DNA of 5,576 nucleotides from an uncultured Prevotella sp. (GTDB lineage Bacteria; Bacteroidota; Bacteroidia; Bacteroidales; Bacteroidaceae): the NCBI GenBank assembly GCA_937916075.1, contig CALGHW010000357.1, positions 1 through 5,576 of the forward strand, written 5' to 3'. Positions 1 through 5,576 of this stretch are shown here, one piece after another (position 1 is the stretch's first letter; each line of letters starts with the position of its first letter). The translations under genes were made by a program, and so were the position numbers. Under the pieces are notes generated by a model, which saw only the letters and a list, made by a program, of their open reading frames with translations, ran no database searches and was not told the origin of the DNA.

Positions 1-115
1 CGTAAAGACAAATGTTTGGAGTAAGACCGAGCATCAAAGCGCTCTGTACCATGTTTGAACCAATCATACCGCCGGCACCGACGATAAGGAGTTTCTCATT
101 TGATAAGTATCCCAT
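1..115 (-). CDS. mdh: Malate dehydrogenase, N-terminal fragment (runs off the left edge)
   Basis: Only the first 38 codons are present, read from the ATG at 115-113; the rest lies beyond the left edge. The peptide starts MGYLSNEKLLIVGAGGMIGS and continues to a TPNICLY segment. The GxGGxIG stretch at residues 13-19 is the glycine-rich dinucleotide-binding loop at the start of a Rossmann fold, after a hydrophobic first strand (LLIV). The whole fragment resembles, from memory, the N-termini of Bacteroidales malate dehydrogenases. That enzyme interconverts malate and oxaloacetate with NAD(H) in the cytoplasm, in the reductive branch leading to fumarate and succinate. The gene diverges from the aminopeptidase gene. 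No strong Shine-Dalgarno precedes the start; the leader is AT-rich, as is common in this phylum. With so little sequence, a related lactate/malate dehydrogenase or another Rossmann enzyme is possible but less likely. Confidence 0.82.
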   Translation of the reverse strand, partial: MGYLSNEKLLIVGAGGMIGSNMVQSALMLGLTPNICLY

Positions 116-170
116 AATTACTTTTAAATATAATAATTGTTTAAACGTATTCCGTACATTTATTCAACCG

Positions 171-178
171 CAAAGTTA
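171..178 (-). promoter_or_regulatory. Candidate -7 element for the malate dehydrogenase gene
   Basis: Read on the minus strand this is TAACTTTG, a match to the Bacteroidota -7 consensus TAnnTTTG recognised by the primary sigma factor. It lies 55 bases upstream of the start codon, giving a leader of roughly 45-50 nt. No TTTG occurs 19-21 bp further upstream, so the -33 half is missing or degenerate. It is supported by one half-site only. Confidence 0.45.
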
Positions 179-218
179 ACAAAAAAAGTATATCCGTGGC
201 TATTTATTTTCCATTTAA

Positions 219-250
219 TTTGTTATTAAATCTGAAAAGACTTATCTTTG
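219..250 (+). promoter_or_regulatory. Bacteroidota-type promoter for the aminopeptidase gene
   Basis: TTTG at 219-222 (-33 element) and TATCTTTG at 243-250 (-7 element, consensus TAnnTTTG) are separated by 20 bp, within the usual 19-21 bp for this phylum. The start would fall near 256-260, leaving a leader of only about 10-20 nt before the ATG at 271 (or the alternative ATG at 277). No clear Shine-Dalgarno is visible in the AT-rich leader. The promoter is back to back with the candidate element for the divergent gene at 171-178. Confidence 0.7.
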
Positions 251-270
251 TAAAGTACAAATAGCAAATC

Positions 271-2067
271 ATGATTATGAGTAGTGTTATCAAGAACAGA
301 CTGGCAGAACTGCGGGAACTGATGGCGGGCGAAGGACTGGACGCCTTCATCTTCCCGAGCACTGACCCGCACAACGGTGAGTATGTGCCCGACCACTGGA
401 AGGGACGTGAATATATCTGCGGATTCAACGGATCGGCCGGGGTGGCCGTGGTCACCCGCGACGCCGCCGCCCTGTGGACCGACTCCCGGTATTTCTTAGC
501 GGCCGAGGAGCAACTGCGGGGCACGGGGTTCCAACTGATGAAGGAGCGGATAGAGGGCACGCCCTCCATCGCCCAATGGCTGGGATGCAAGCTGGCCGAC
601 ATGAGCAGTCCGCAGGTGGGTGTCGACGGCATGGTCAACTCGGTCAACACCGTGGAACAGCTCATCGCTGACCTGCGCCGACAGGGCGGCATCACCGTCC
701 GCACCAACTACGACCCGCTGAGGTGGATCTGGAAAGGCCGTCCCGACATTCCGCTCCACCCGATAGAGATTCACCCGCTGGAATATGCCGGTGAGACGGT
801 ACAATCAAAGCTCGGCCGCATCCGGCAAGCGCTGGCCTCACGCCATGCGGAGGGTATGCTGGTGTCGGCCCTCGACGACATAGCCTGGACGCTCAACCTG
901 CGGGGCTGCGACGTCCACTGTAATCCGGTGTTTGTGGCTTACCTGCTGATAGGCAGCACGGCCGCGACGCTTTATACCGACAGCCGCAAACTGACAACTG
1001 AGGTGAAGGAATATCTGCGGGACTGTGGCGTGGCAACCGACGAATACAACCATATCGCCAAGGGGCTGCGCGACTATGGAGACTACAACCTCCTGATGGA
1101 CCCCGACGAGACCAATTATACCTTATATAAAAGTGAGCGCTACTGCAAAGCAGTACTGGCCCCATCGCCCATACCGGCCATGAAGGCGGTCAAGAACAAG
1201 ACGGAAATTGCGGGCTACCGACGGGCCATGCTGCGCGACGGCGTGGCCATGGTGAAATTCCTCCGTTGGCTGAAACCGGCCGTCGAGGCAGGCGGACAAA
1301 CAGAGATGTCGATAGACAGGAAACTCACGGCCTTGCGGGCCGAGCAGCCTTTGTTCCGGGGCATCTCGTTTGACACCATCGCCGGCTACGAACAACATGG
1401 GGCCATCGTACACTATGAGGCGACACCCGAGACGGACATCGAGCTGAAGCCCCGCGGACTGATCCTGATAGACAGCGGCGCACAGTACCGGGACGGCACG
1501 ACCGACATCACCCGGACCGTGGCCTTAGGGCCTGTCAGCGAGGAGCAGCGACATATATACACCCTGGTGCTCAAGGGACATATCCAGCTGGAGCTGTGCA
1601 AGTTTCCAGCCGGCGCCAGCGGCACCCAACTGGACATCATGGCCCGCCAGGCCATGTGGCGCGAGGGCCTCAACTACCTGCACGGCACGGGCCACGGTGT
1701 AGGCTCGTATCTCAACGTGCATGAAGGACCTCACCAAATCCGCATGGAATGGAAGCCCACACCGCTGACAAGCGGCATGACCGTAACCGACGAGCCGGGA
1801 CTTTACCTGGCAGGCAAGTTTGGCGTGAGGACGGAAAACACCTTGCTGATATGCGACTATATGGAGACAGCGTTTGGACGGTTTCTGCAGTTTGACCCGC
1901 TCACGCTCTGTCCGATAGACACCACCCCGATAGACCTGTCCATACTGACGGCCGAAGAACGCCAATGGCTGAACGACTACCACCAGACTGTATACGACAA
2001 ACTGGCTCCCCTACTGGACGATGAAGCCGACAGGGCTTGGCTGAAGGAAACCACCCGCCCCGTCTGA
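271..2067 (+). CDS. pepP: Xaa-Pro aminopeptidase (aminopeptidase P), three-domain M24 metallopeptidase
   Basis: This is a complete 598-residue enzyme that removes the N-terminal residue from peptides whose second residue is proline. It has no signal peptide, so it is expected in the cytoplasm in peptide recycling. Approximate layout: creatinase-type N domain 8-145, second creatinase-like domain 150-310, pita-bread catalytic domain 315-530, and a C-terminal M24 extension 538-598 beginning FLQFDPLTLCPID. The dinuclear metal ligands are all present: D401 (DSGAQY), D412 (TDITRT), H475 (GTGHGVG), E508 (DEPG) and E522 (RTEN). H381 (HYEAT) and H484 (NVHEGP) match the substrate and proton-shuttle histidines. 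Spacing between these residues is nearly identical to that in human cytosolic XPNPEP1. The length also fits that three-domain type rather than the shorter E. coli PepP (about 440 residues), so the symbol is by function. The first ATG (271) is taken; ATG at 277, giving MSSVIKNR, is equally plausible. The gene appears monocistronic. Confidence 0.95.
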   Translation: MIMSSVIKNRLAELRELMAGEGLDAFIFPSTDPHNGEYVPDHWKGREYICGFNGSAGVAVVTRDAAALWTDSRYFLAAEEQLRGTGFQLMKERIEGTPSIAQWLGCKLADMSSPQVGVDGMVNSVNTVEQLIADLRRQGGITVRTNYDPLRWIWKGRPDIPLHPIEIHPLEYAGETVQSKLGRIRQALASRHAEGMLVSALDDIAWTLNLRGCDVHCNPVFVAYLLIGSTAATLYTDSRKLTTEVKEYLRDCGVATDEYNHIAKGLRDYGDYNLLMDPDETNYTLYKSERYCKAVLAPSPIPAMKAVKNKTEIAGYRRAMLRDGVAMVKFLRWLKPAVEAGGQTEMSIDRKLTALRAEQPLFRGISFDTIAGYEQHGAIVHYEATPETDIELKPRGLILIDSGAQYRDGTTDITRTVALGPVSEEQRHIYTLVLKGHIQLELCKFPAGASGTQLDIMARQAMWREGLNYLHGTGHGVGSYLNVHEGPHQIRMEWKPTPLTSGMTVTDEPGLYLAGKFGVRTENTLLICDYMETAFGRFLQFDPLTLCPIDTTPIDLSILTAEERQWLNDYHQTVYDKLAPLLDDEADRAWLKETTRPV

Positions 2068-2094
2068 CAGTCAAGAATCCCGTCTGACGGTCAA
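2059..2094 (+). repeat. Imperfect direct repeat of 16 bp spanning the aminopeptidase stop codon
   Basis: CCCGTCTGACAGTCAA at 2059-2074 recurs as CCCGTCTGACGGTCAA at 2079-2094, with 15 of 16 bases the same and a period of 20 bp. The gene's TGA stop is inside the first copy. The second copy runs directly into the A-run of the terminator. It looks like a small local duplication, with no evidence of function. Confidence 0.7.
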
Positions 2095-2148
2095 AAAAAA
2101 AGAGTGTGCCCAAAGTGCTTTTGACAGCTACTTTGGGCACACATTTTT
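2093..2148. terminator. Bidirectional intrinsic terminator between convergent genes
   Basis: GTGTGCCCAAAGT (2104-2116) pairs perfectly with ACTTTGGGCACAC (2130-2142). Three further pairs (2117-2119 with 2126-2128, across a one-base bulge at 2129) close a 6-base loop. Five T's follow at 2144-2148, serving the plus-strand aminopeptidase transcript. Nine A's at 2093-2101 give a U-run for the minus-strand lipoprotein transcript. The hairpin begins 36 bases past the aminopeptidase stop and 32 bases past the lipoprotein stop. Confidence 0.92.
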
Positions 2149-2174
2149 ATGCGAGAAGAAGAAGTCGAGTGGAC

Positions 2175-3737
2175 TTACTTTGCTTGAGAATAGTCAGCAG
2201 ACTGCGGGTCGAAGTTGGTCCATCCGTCGAGCCAGGTGTCATTGACATCGAAGGCTCCGATATACGTCACGGTCTTAAACCAGCTGTCGAGTCCGGCAAA
2301 CGACTGGGCGCCAAACACCCGGCTGCCCTGCTGCGGCATGAAGGACACGCCCACGCCCTTGCCGTCGATGAATGAGAGGGCCGACTTCTCGACCACGGCA
2401 TTGCCCGGTTGCTCGACAAAAAACGTGTGAGAATAAGACTGCTGCTTATCATCTATCACCTTCTTGTTGGCAGCGTCGTAGAGCACATCGTCATACACCT
2501 TGTTGGCATCAGAGCCAATCTTCTCCACATTGGCGAAATAGATATTCTGCAGGCGAAGCTTTTGGGCCTTGGCCTGTGCCACCGTGTTACCCTTCTCTCC
2601 GTCGAGCAGCAAACCGATAGGCCAGTCGGTCACCACAGAGTTGACACAGTTCAGACAAGAGCTGCGGCGAATCTGCATGGCAGCCTGAAACTTGCCCAGT
2701 GCCGAACCGTTGTTGGGGTTATACTGTCCACCCGTGATATAGTCGGTCGTGTTCTGGAAGTTAGCGTCAGCCCGCGGTCCCACAAAGGTGATGTTGGAGA
2801 AGGTAGCCGAAGTGACTGGCAGGGCCGTGGCTGTACCGTCGGCACAGTTGTCGCTCTCAAAGCCATTGCTCTGCGACACGTCGGCCAGCTTCGGGTCGCG
2901 TACCGACAAGCCAAACTGCACCTTTCCGCTAAATCCGTTGTCGGTGTCGAAATCGTCATCCCAACCCTTATAAGCAATAAGGTGGTCACAATTGACGGTA
3001 CCGCCAAACCACTCGAAGGAGTCGTCATTGGAATAAGACACCTGGACGTGGTCAATCTTTGTGCCGCTGCCCACGGAGCCGAGCGTCAAGCCGTTGATTT
3101 CCTTGTCCTTCTCGAAAGGATAACCGGCAAACTCGATACGCACATAACTCAGCACGCCCGAATTATCAGCATCATCCTGGCCGCCGTGCTTGGTACGGGG
3201 ACCACCCTCTATCTGCTGCTCGCCCTGGTTGTTCTTGGCCTTTCCACAAAGGATGACGCCACCCCAGTCGCCAGGCTTTCGGCTACCGGCCTTTTGTGCC
3301 GACGAGAACACGATAGGTGCGTCGGCTGTGCCTTGGGCAATAAGCTTACTGCCTCGCTCGGCTATCAAGGCCGCCTTGGAAGTCTTGTCGCCCAGGATGA
3401 TGGTGCCGGGCTCGATGGTCAGCTGGGCGCCTTCAGCCAAATATACCCATCCCTTCAGGGTATAGACCCCTTTTTTCAAAGTCTGCTTGCCTGTGAAGAC
3501 AAACTCCTTGTCACCGTTACCTATCTGTGTGCCATTGGCGTTCTCGCTATTGTCTGTTCCGAAGAGGATATGGTCGCAAGCCTTCAGTCCACCATTGGTT
3601 GACCAGTTGTACTTGGCGGCATCCACGATTTCCTTGCCATCTTTTCCATCATTGTCATCATCACTGCTGCAGGCGGTAGTCAGGCCGGCTGTCAGCATCA
3701 ACATTCCTGCGAATGTCAAATAACCAAATTTTTTCAT
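2175..3737 (-). CDS. Surface lipoprotein, probable right-handed beta-helix, partner of the TonB-dependent receptor
   Basis: This is a complete 520-residue protein. A lipoprotein signal peptide (KK, then a hydrophobic core at 5-19) ends in TTAC with Cys23 as the likely lipidated residue. CSSDDDND follows, an acidic stretch like the Bacteroidota lipoprotein export signal that sends lipoproteins to the cell surface. From about 90 to 400 the sequence has beta-helix character: short strands and turns such as GVYTLKGWVYLAEGAQLTIE, GDKTSKAALIAERGSKLIAQ, GDWGGVILCG, YVRIEFAG and NGLTLGSVGSG. Acidic, aromatic-flanked loops lie at 236-246, 257-271 and 291-301. A CLNC pair is at 361-364, not followed by His, so it is not a heme c site. 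The family is recalled as common in Bacteroidota beside TonB-dependent receptors and often given uninformative names. It starts 33 bases after the receptor stop with no promoter motif between, so the two are probably co-transcribed. Ligand binding at the surface is inferred; the substrate is unknown. It is not SusD-like. Confidence 0.82.
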   Translation of the reverse strand: MKKFGYLTFAGMLMLTAGLTTACSSDDDNDGKDGKEIVDAAKYNWSTNGGLKACDHILFGTDNSENANGTQIGNGDKEFVFTGKQTLKKGVYTLKGWVYLAEGAQLTIEPGTIILGDKTSKAALIAERGSKLIAQGTADAPIVFSSAQKAGSRKPGDWGGVILCGKAKNNQGEQQIEGGPRTKHGGQDDADNSGVLSYVRIEFAGYPFEKDKEINGLTLGSVGSGTKIDHVQVSYSNDDSFEWFGGTVNCDHLIAYKGWDDDFDTDNGFSGKVQFGLSVRDPKLADVSQSNGFESDNCADGTATALPVTSATFSNITFVGPRADANFQNTTDYITGGQYNPNNGSALGKFQAAMQIRRSSCLNCVNSVVTDWPIGLLLDGEKGNTVAQAKAQKLRLQNIYFANVEKIGSDANKVYDDVLYDAANKKVIDDKQQSYSHTFFVEQPGNAVVEKSALSFIDGKGVGVSFMPQQGSRVFGAQSFAGLDSWFKTVTYIGAFDVNDTWLDGWTNFDPQSADYSQAK

Positions 3738-3770
3738 AATCTATTTGTTTAAAATGAATGTGTCTGTACC

Positions 3771-5576
3771 TTAGAATTGATAAGTGGCCGAGAGGCCTAT
3801 ATTGCGTCCGGGATTATAGGTCCGGGTAACCTGCTCCACCTGGCGGTAAGTGCCGTCGGGATAGTCCACGTCGGCAAACTGCTTGTAGAACACTTTCTCT
3901 CCGAGAATATTACGCACATGGGCTTTCACCTCCAAATGGCCGTCAAAGAACTTCTTGGAGACGGAGAAGTCGAGCGAGTTGCGGGGCATCTCATAGCTGT
4001 CGGGCACACGGGCGTTGTCCTCGCTGCCGGTAGAGCCTTCGCTGCGCCCCACTCCGATGATGCGCTTGCCTATCCTGTTGTAGAGCAAGGCCATGCTGAG
4101 TCCCAACGGGTCGTTGCGGTAAAAGAGTCCTGTATTGACCAAATAAGGAGACTGTCCCTGCATGGGACGGTCGGTGTTGCGCGAGGCGTCACTGAACTTT
4201 ACCCGGCTATGTATCAAGGCCCCGTTGAACGACCAGCTGAGCCCCTTCAGCCCCAGGAAGGAGAGGTCCTTGCGGATATCCAGCTCTACACCCAGGCTCT
4301 TGGCACTCTTGGCGTTCTCATAAGAGTAGATGAGGTCGGTACCGCCCGACACCGTATAGGTCCACTCTATCGGACTGTCAAAATACTTGTAGAAGCCGGC
4401 CAGCGTGATTTGCTCGCCACGGGAAGGATAAAACTCGTAGCGCAGGTCCACATTGTGAATATAGCACGACTGGAGGTCATAGCGTCCCTGCACATTGGCC
4501 GCCAAGTCGAAATCGTAATACACCGAGGGCGACACCTCGCGAAACTCGGGCCGATTGACCGACTTGCCGTAAGAGAGGCGTATCTGGTGTTGTTCGTTGA
4601 TTCTAAAAGTGGAGTTAACCGACGGGAAGAGGTCGCGGTCTCTATAATACTTACTCTGGTGACTGACCTCGTCATCACGTGTGTTCGAGATTAACTCCAT
4701 TTGGTTATATTCAAAGCGCAGGCCCGCATAGACGCTCAGGCATCCGAAAGGTAGCGACGCCGCCAGATAACCTGCGCCGAGCGTATTATTTCCGTTATAG
4801 TTGTTGGTCATCTTGGGCTCTTCCAACAGGTAAAGTCCGTTGGCCCCGAAATAGCGAGCATCGGAAAGCAGCTCGGTCATGTCCATCGTCCGGAATCCGG
4901 AAGGCAACAAACCGCGGTTCTCGGGTTCCCAGTTGTAGATAAACTCGCGGGTGACATACTTGCGGGTACGGTATTCGCCGTATGCACCCACCTTGAGCGA
5001 GGGCTCCCACTGGCCGAAATGAAACTGGTGGGTATCATTGACATTGGCCGACAGGATATGCTCGTCGAGCTGCGTAAACTCGCGGTTGATGTCGTTGCCG
5101 GTAACCAGCATCATGGTGCCGTCGGCGGTCTGCGAGTCGTCCAGCCGGTAACGTCGGCGGTCGGGCATATGGCGGTTGGCATACGAATAGCTGCCGCTCC
5201 ACTCTATCTTGTCGTCAGGCAAAGTATGTTTTCCGGTGAGCTGCACGTTGTAGGTGGTGCGGCTACGGTAATAATATTCCGCGCTGTGCTCCCGGTCCGA
5301 TTGGGCATTATATCCTTCACGGTCGGTGTATCGGCTGGTGGCCAATTGGTTGAAGATATTCTTCAGCTCATACTTGTGGTTGCCGCTTTTGGACAGGAAG
5401 GTCAGGTTAAGCAAAGCCCCCAAACGCACATTGTTGTTATATTGGTCGTCGACAGAATGGCGGAGATAGTTGCTCTTGTCGTTGGTGAGGTCGTATACGC
5501 CGAATAGATTGTTGAGCATACCACTGTAGGTGCGGTACTCATTGGTGTAATTGAGTGCGCCTATCAGGCCCATGCG
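3771..5576 (-). CDS. TonB-dependent outer-membrane receptor, C-terminal barrel (5' end beyond the window)
   Basis: This is the C-terminal 601 codons of an outer-membrane barrel; the frame stays open to the right edge, where an Arg codon precedes the first in-window Met (5573), so that Met is probably internal. Counting from it, the protein shows the alternating pattern of amphipathic strands, tight turns and long polar loops typical of TonB-dependent transporters. Family-like segments include DLFPSVNSTFRINEQHQIRL (314-333), SYGKSVNRPEFREVSP (334-349), SPYLVNTGLFY (475-485), NSLDFSVSKKF (532-542) and VRNILGEKVF (553-562). The last residues, GLSATYQF, end in the terminal aromatic of a BAM-recognition beta-signal. 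The missing part should hold the signal peptide, any carboxypeptidase-regulatory-like domain, the TonB box, the plug and the first strands. The receptor would use TonB-ExbBD energy to import a ligand; nothing here identifies it. No SusD homolog follows; the downstream partner is the beta-helix lipoprotein. Confidence 0.88.
   Translation of the reverse strand, partial: RMGLIGALNYTNEYRTYSGMLNNLFGVYDLTNDKSNYLRHSVDDQYNNNVRLGALLNLTFLSKSGNHKYELKNIFNQLATSRYTDREGYNAQSDREHSAEYYYRSRTTYNVQLTGKHTLPDDKIEWSGSYSYANRHMPDRRRYRLDDSQTADGTMMLVTGNDINREFTQLDEHILSANVNDTHQFHFGQWEPSLKVGAYGEYRTRKYVTREFIYNWEPENRGLLPSGFRTMDMTELLSDARYFGANGLYLLEEPKMTNNYNGNNTLGAGYLAASLPFGCLSVYAGLRFEYNQMELISNTRDDEVSHQSKYYRDRDLFPSVNSTFRINEQHQIRLSYGKSVNRPEFREVSPSVYYDFDLAANVQGRYDLQSCYIHNVDLRYEFYPSRGEQITLAGFYKYFDSPIEWTYTVSGGTDLIYSYENAKSAKSLGVELDIRKDLSFLGLKGLSWSFNGALIHSRVKFSDASRNTDRPMQGQSPYLVNTGLFYRNDPLGLSMALLYNRIGKRIIGVGRSEGSTGSEDNARVPDSYEMPRNSLDFSVSKKFFDGHLEVKAHVRNILGEKVFYKQFADVDYPDGTYRQVEQVTRTYNPGRNIGLSATYQF

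Noticed and set aside
123..145. Two TTTAAA hexamers in the malate dehydrogenase leader, suggesting an operator dyad
   Set aside because: Each hexamer is a palindrome by itself, but the segment between them is not symmetric, and such motifs are expected by chance in sequence this AT-rich.
204..707. A 167-codon open frame on the minus strand across the promoter region and aminopeptidase start
   Set aside because: Its predicted protein is Ser/Pro/Arg-rich with no motif, and it would run through the divergent promoter region. The plus-strand enzyme explains the sequence.
1525..1983. A 152-codon open frame on the minus strand inside the aminopeptidase gene
   Set aside because: It overlaps the most conserved catalytic part of a clear M24 enzyme and shares codon boundaries with it. 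It is a shadow.
2646..2657. CLNC motif in the lipoprotein (residues 361-364) as a heme c or redox site
   Set aside because: No histidine follows, so it is not a CxxCH heme site, and there is no thioredoxin-like context. A structural disulfide or a chance pair is more likely.
2409..3602. A 397-codon open frame on the plus strand, antisense to the lipoprotein gene
   Set aside because: It shares codon boundaries with the lipoprotein gene. In that register an antisense stop needs TTA, CTA or TCA in the sense gene, codons that GC-leaning genes rarely use. The product is an unstructured V/L/R-rich string with no motif, while the minus strand encodes a convincing lipoprotein.
3777..4694. A 305-codon open frame on the plus strand, antisense to the receptor gene
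   Set aside because: The same codon-register effect explains it. The translation has no recognisable domain, and the opposite strand encodes a clear outer-membrane barrel ending in an aromatic residue.
5019..5507. A 162-codon open frame on the plus strand opposite the receptor
   Set aside because: It is in the same antisense register as the receptor codons, with a V/G/A/I-rich composition typical of such shadows and no promoter or start context.

Overview
The window looks like chromosomal DNA from a member of the Bacteroidales (Bacteroides/Prevotella/Parabacteroides type), though the genus cannot be fixed from this sequence. Four things point that way: a promoter of the Bacteroidota form (TTTG, 20 bp, TAnnTTTG), AT-rich leaders without a clear Shine-Dalgarno, a lipoprotein with an acidic stretch just after its lipidated cysteine, and a TonB-dependent outer-membrane barrel paired with that lipoprotein. 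The genes are fairly GC-rich and the gaps between them are AT-rich.

Layout. At the left edge (1-115, minus strand) is the first 38 codons of an apparent malate dehydrogenase. A 155-bp divergent intergenic region (116-270) follows, with promoter-like elements on both strands. Next, on the plus strand (271-2067), is a complete 598-residue three-domain Xaa-Pro aminopeptidase (family M24) with every expected metal ligand. It ends beside a short imperfect direct repeat and a strong hairpin (2093-2148) flanked by A and T runs, which can serve as a terminator for both converging transcripts. From there to the right edge the minus strand carries a two-gene unit. The upstream gene (3771-5576, cut by the window edge) encodes the C-terminal barrel of a TonB-dependent outer-membrane receptor. 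Thirty-three bases downstream is a complete 520-residue lipoprotein (2175-3737), probably surface-exposed and probably folded as a beta-helix.

How the genes work together. The malate dehydrogenase and the aminopeptidase are housekeeping enzymes of central metabolism and peptide turnover, and only share a divergent promoter region. The receptor and lipoprotein look like a functional pair in one transcript: a surface lipoprotein that captures a ligand and a TonB-driven barrel that imports it. This resembles SusC/SusD in logic, but the lipoprotein is not SusD-like. The sequence does not identify the substrate. No RNA genes, mobile elements, CRISPR arrays or gene-free stretches over 300 bp were seen.
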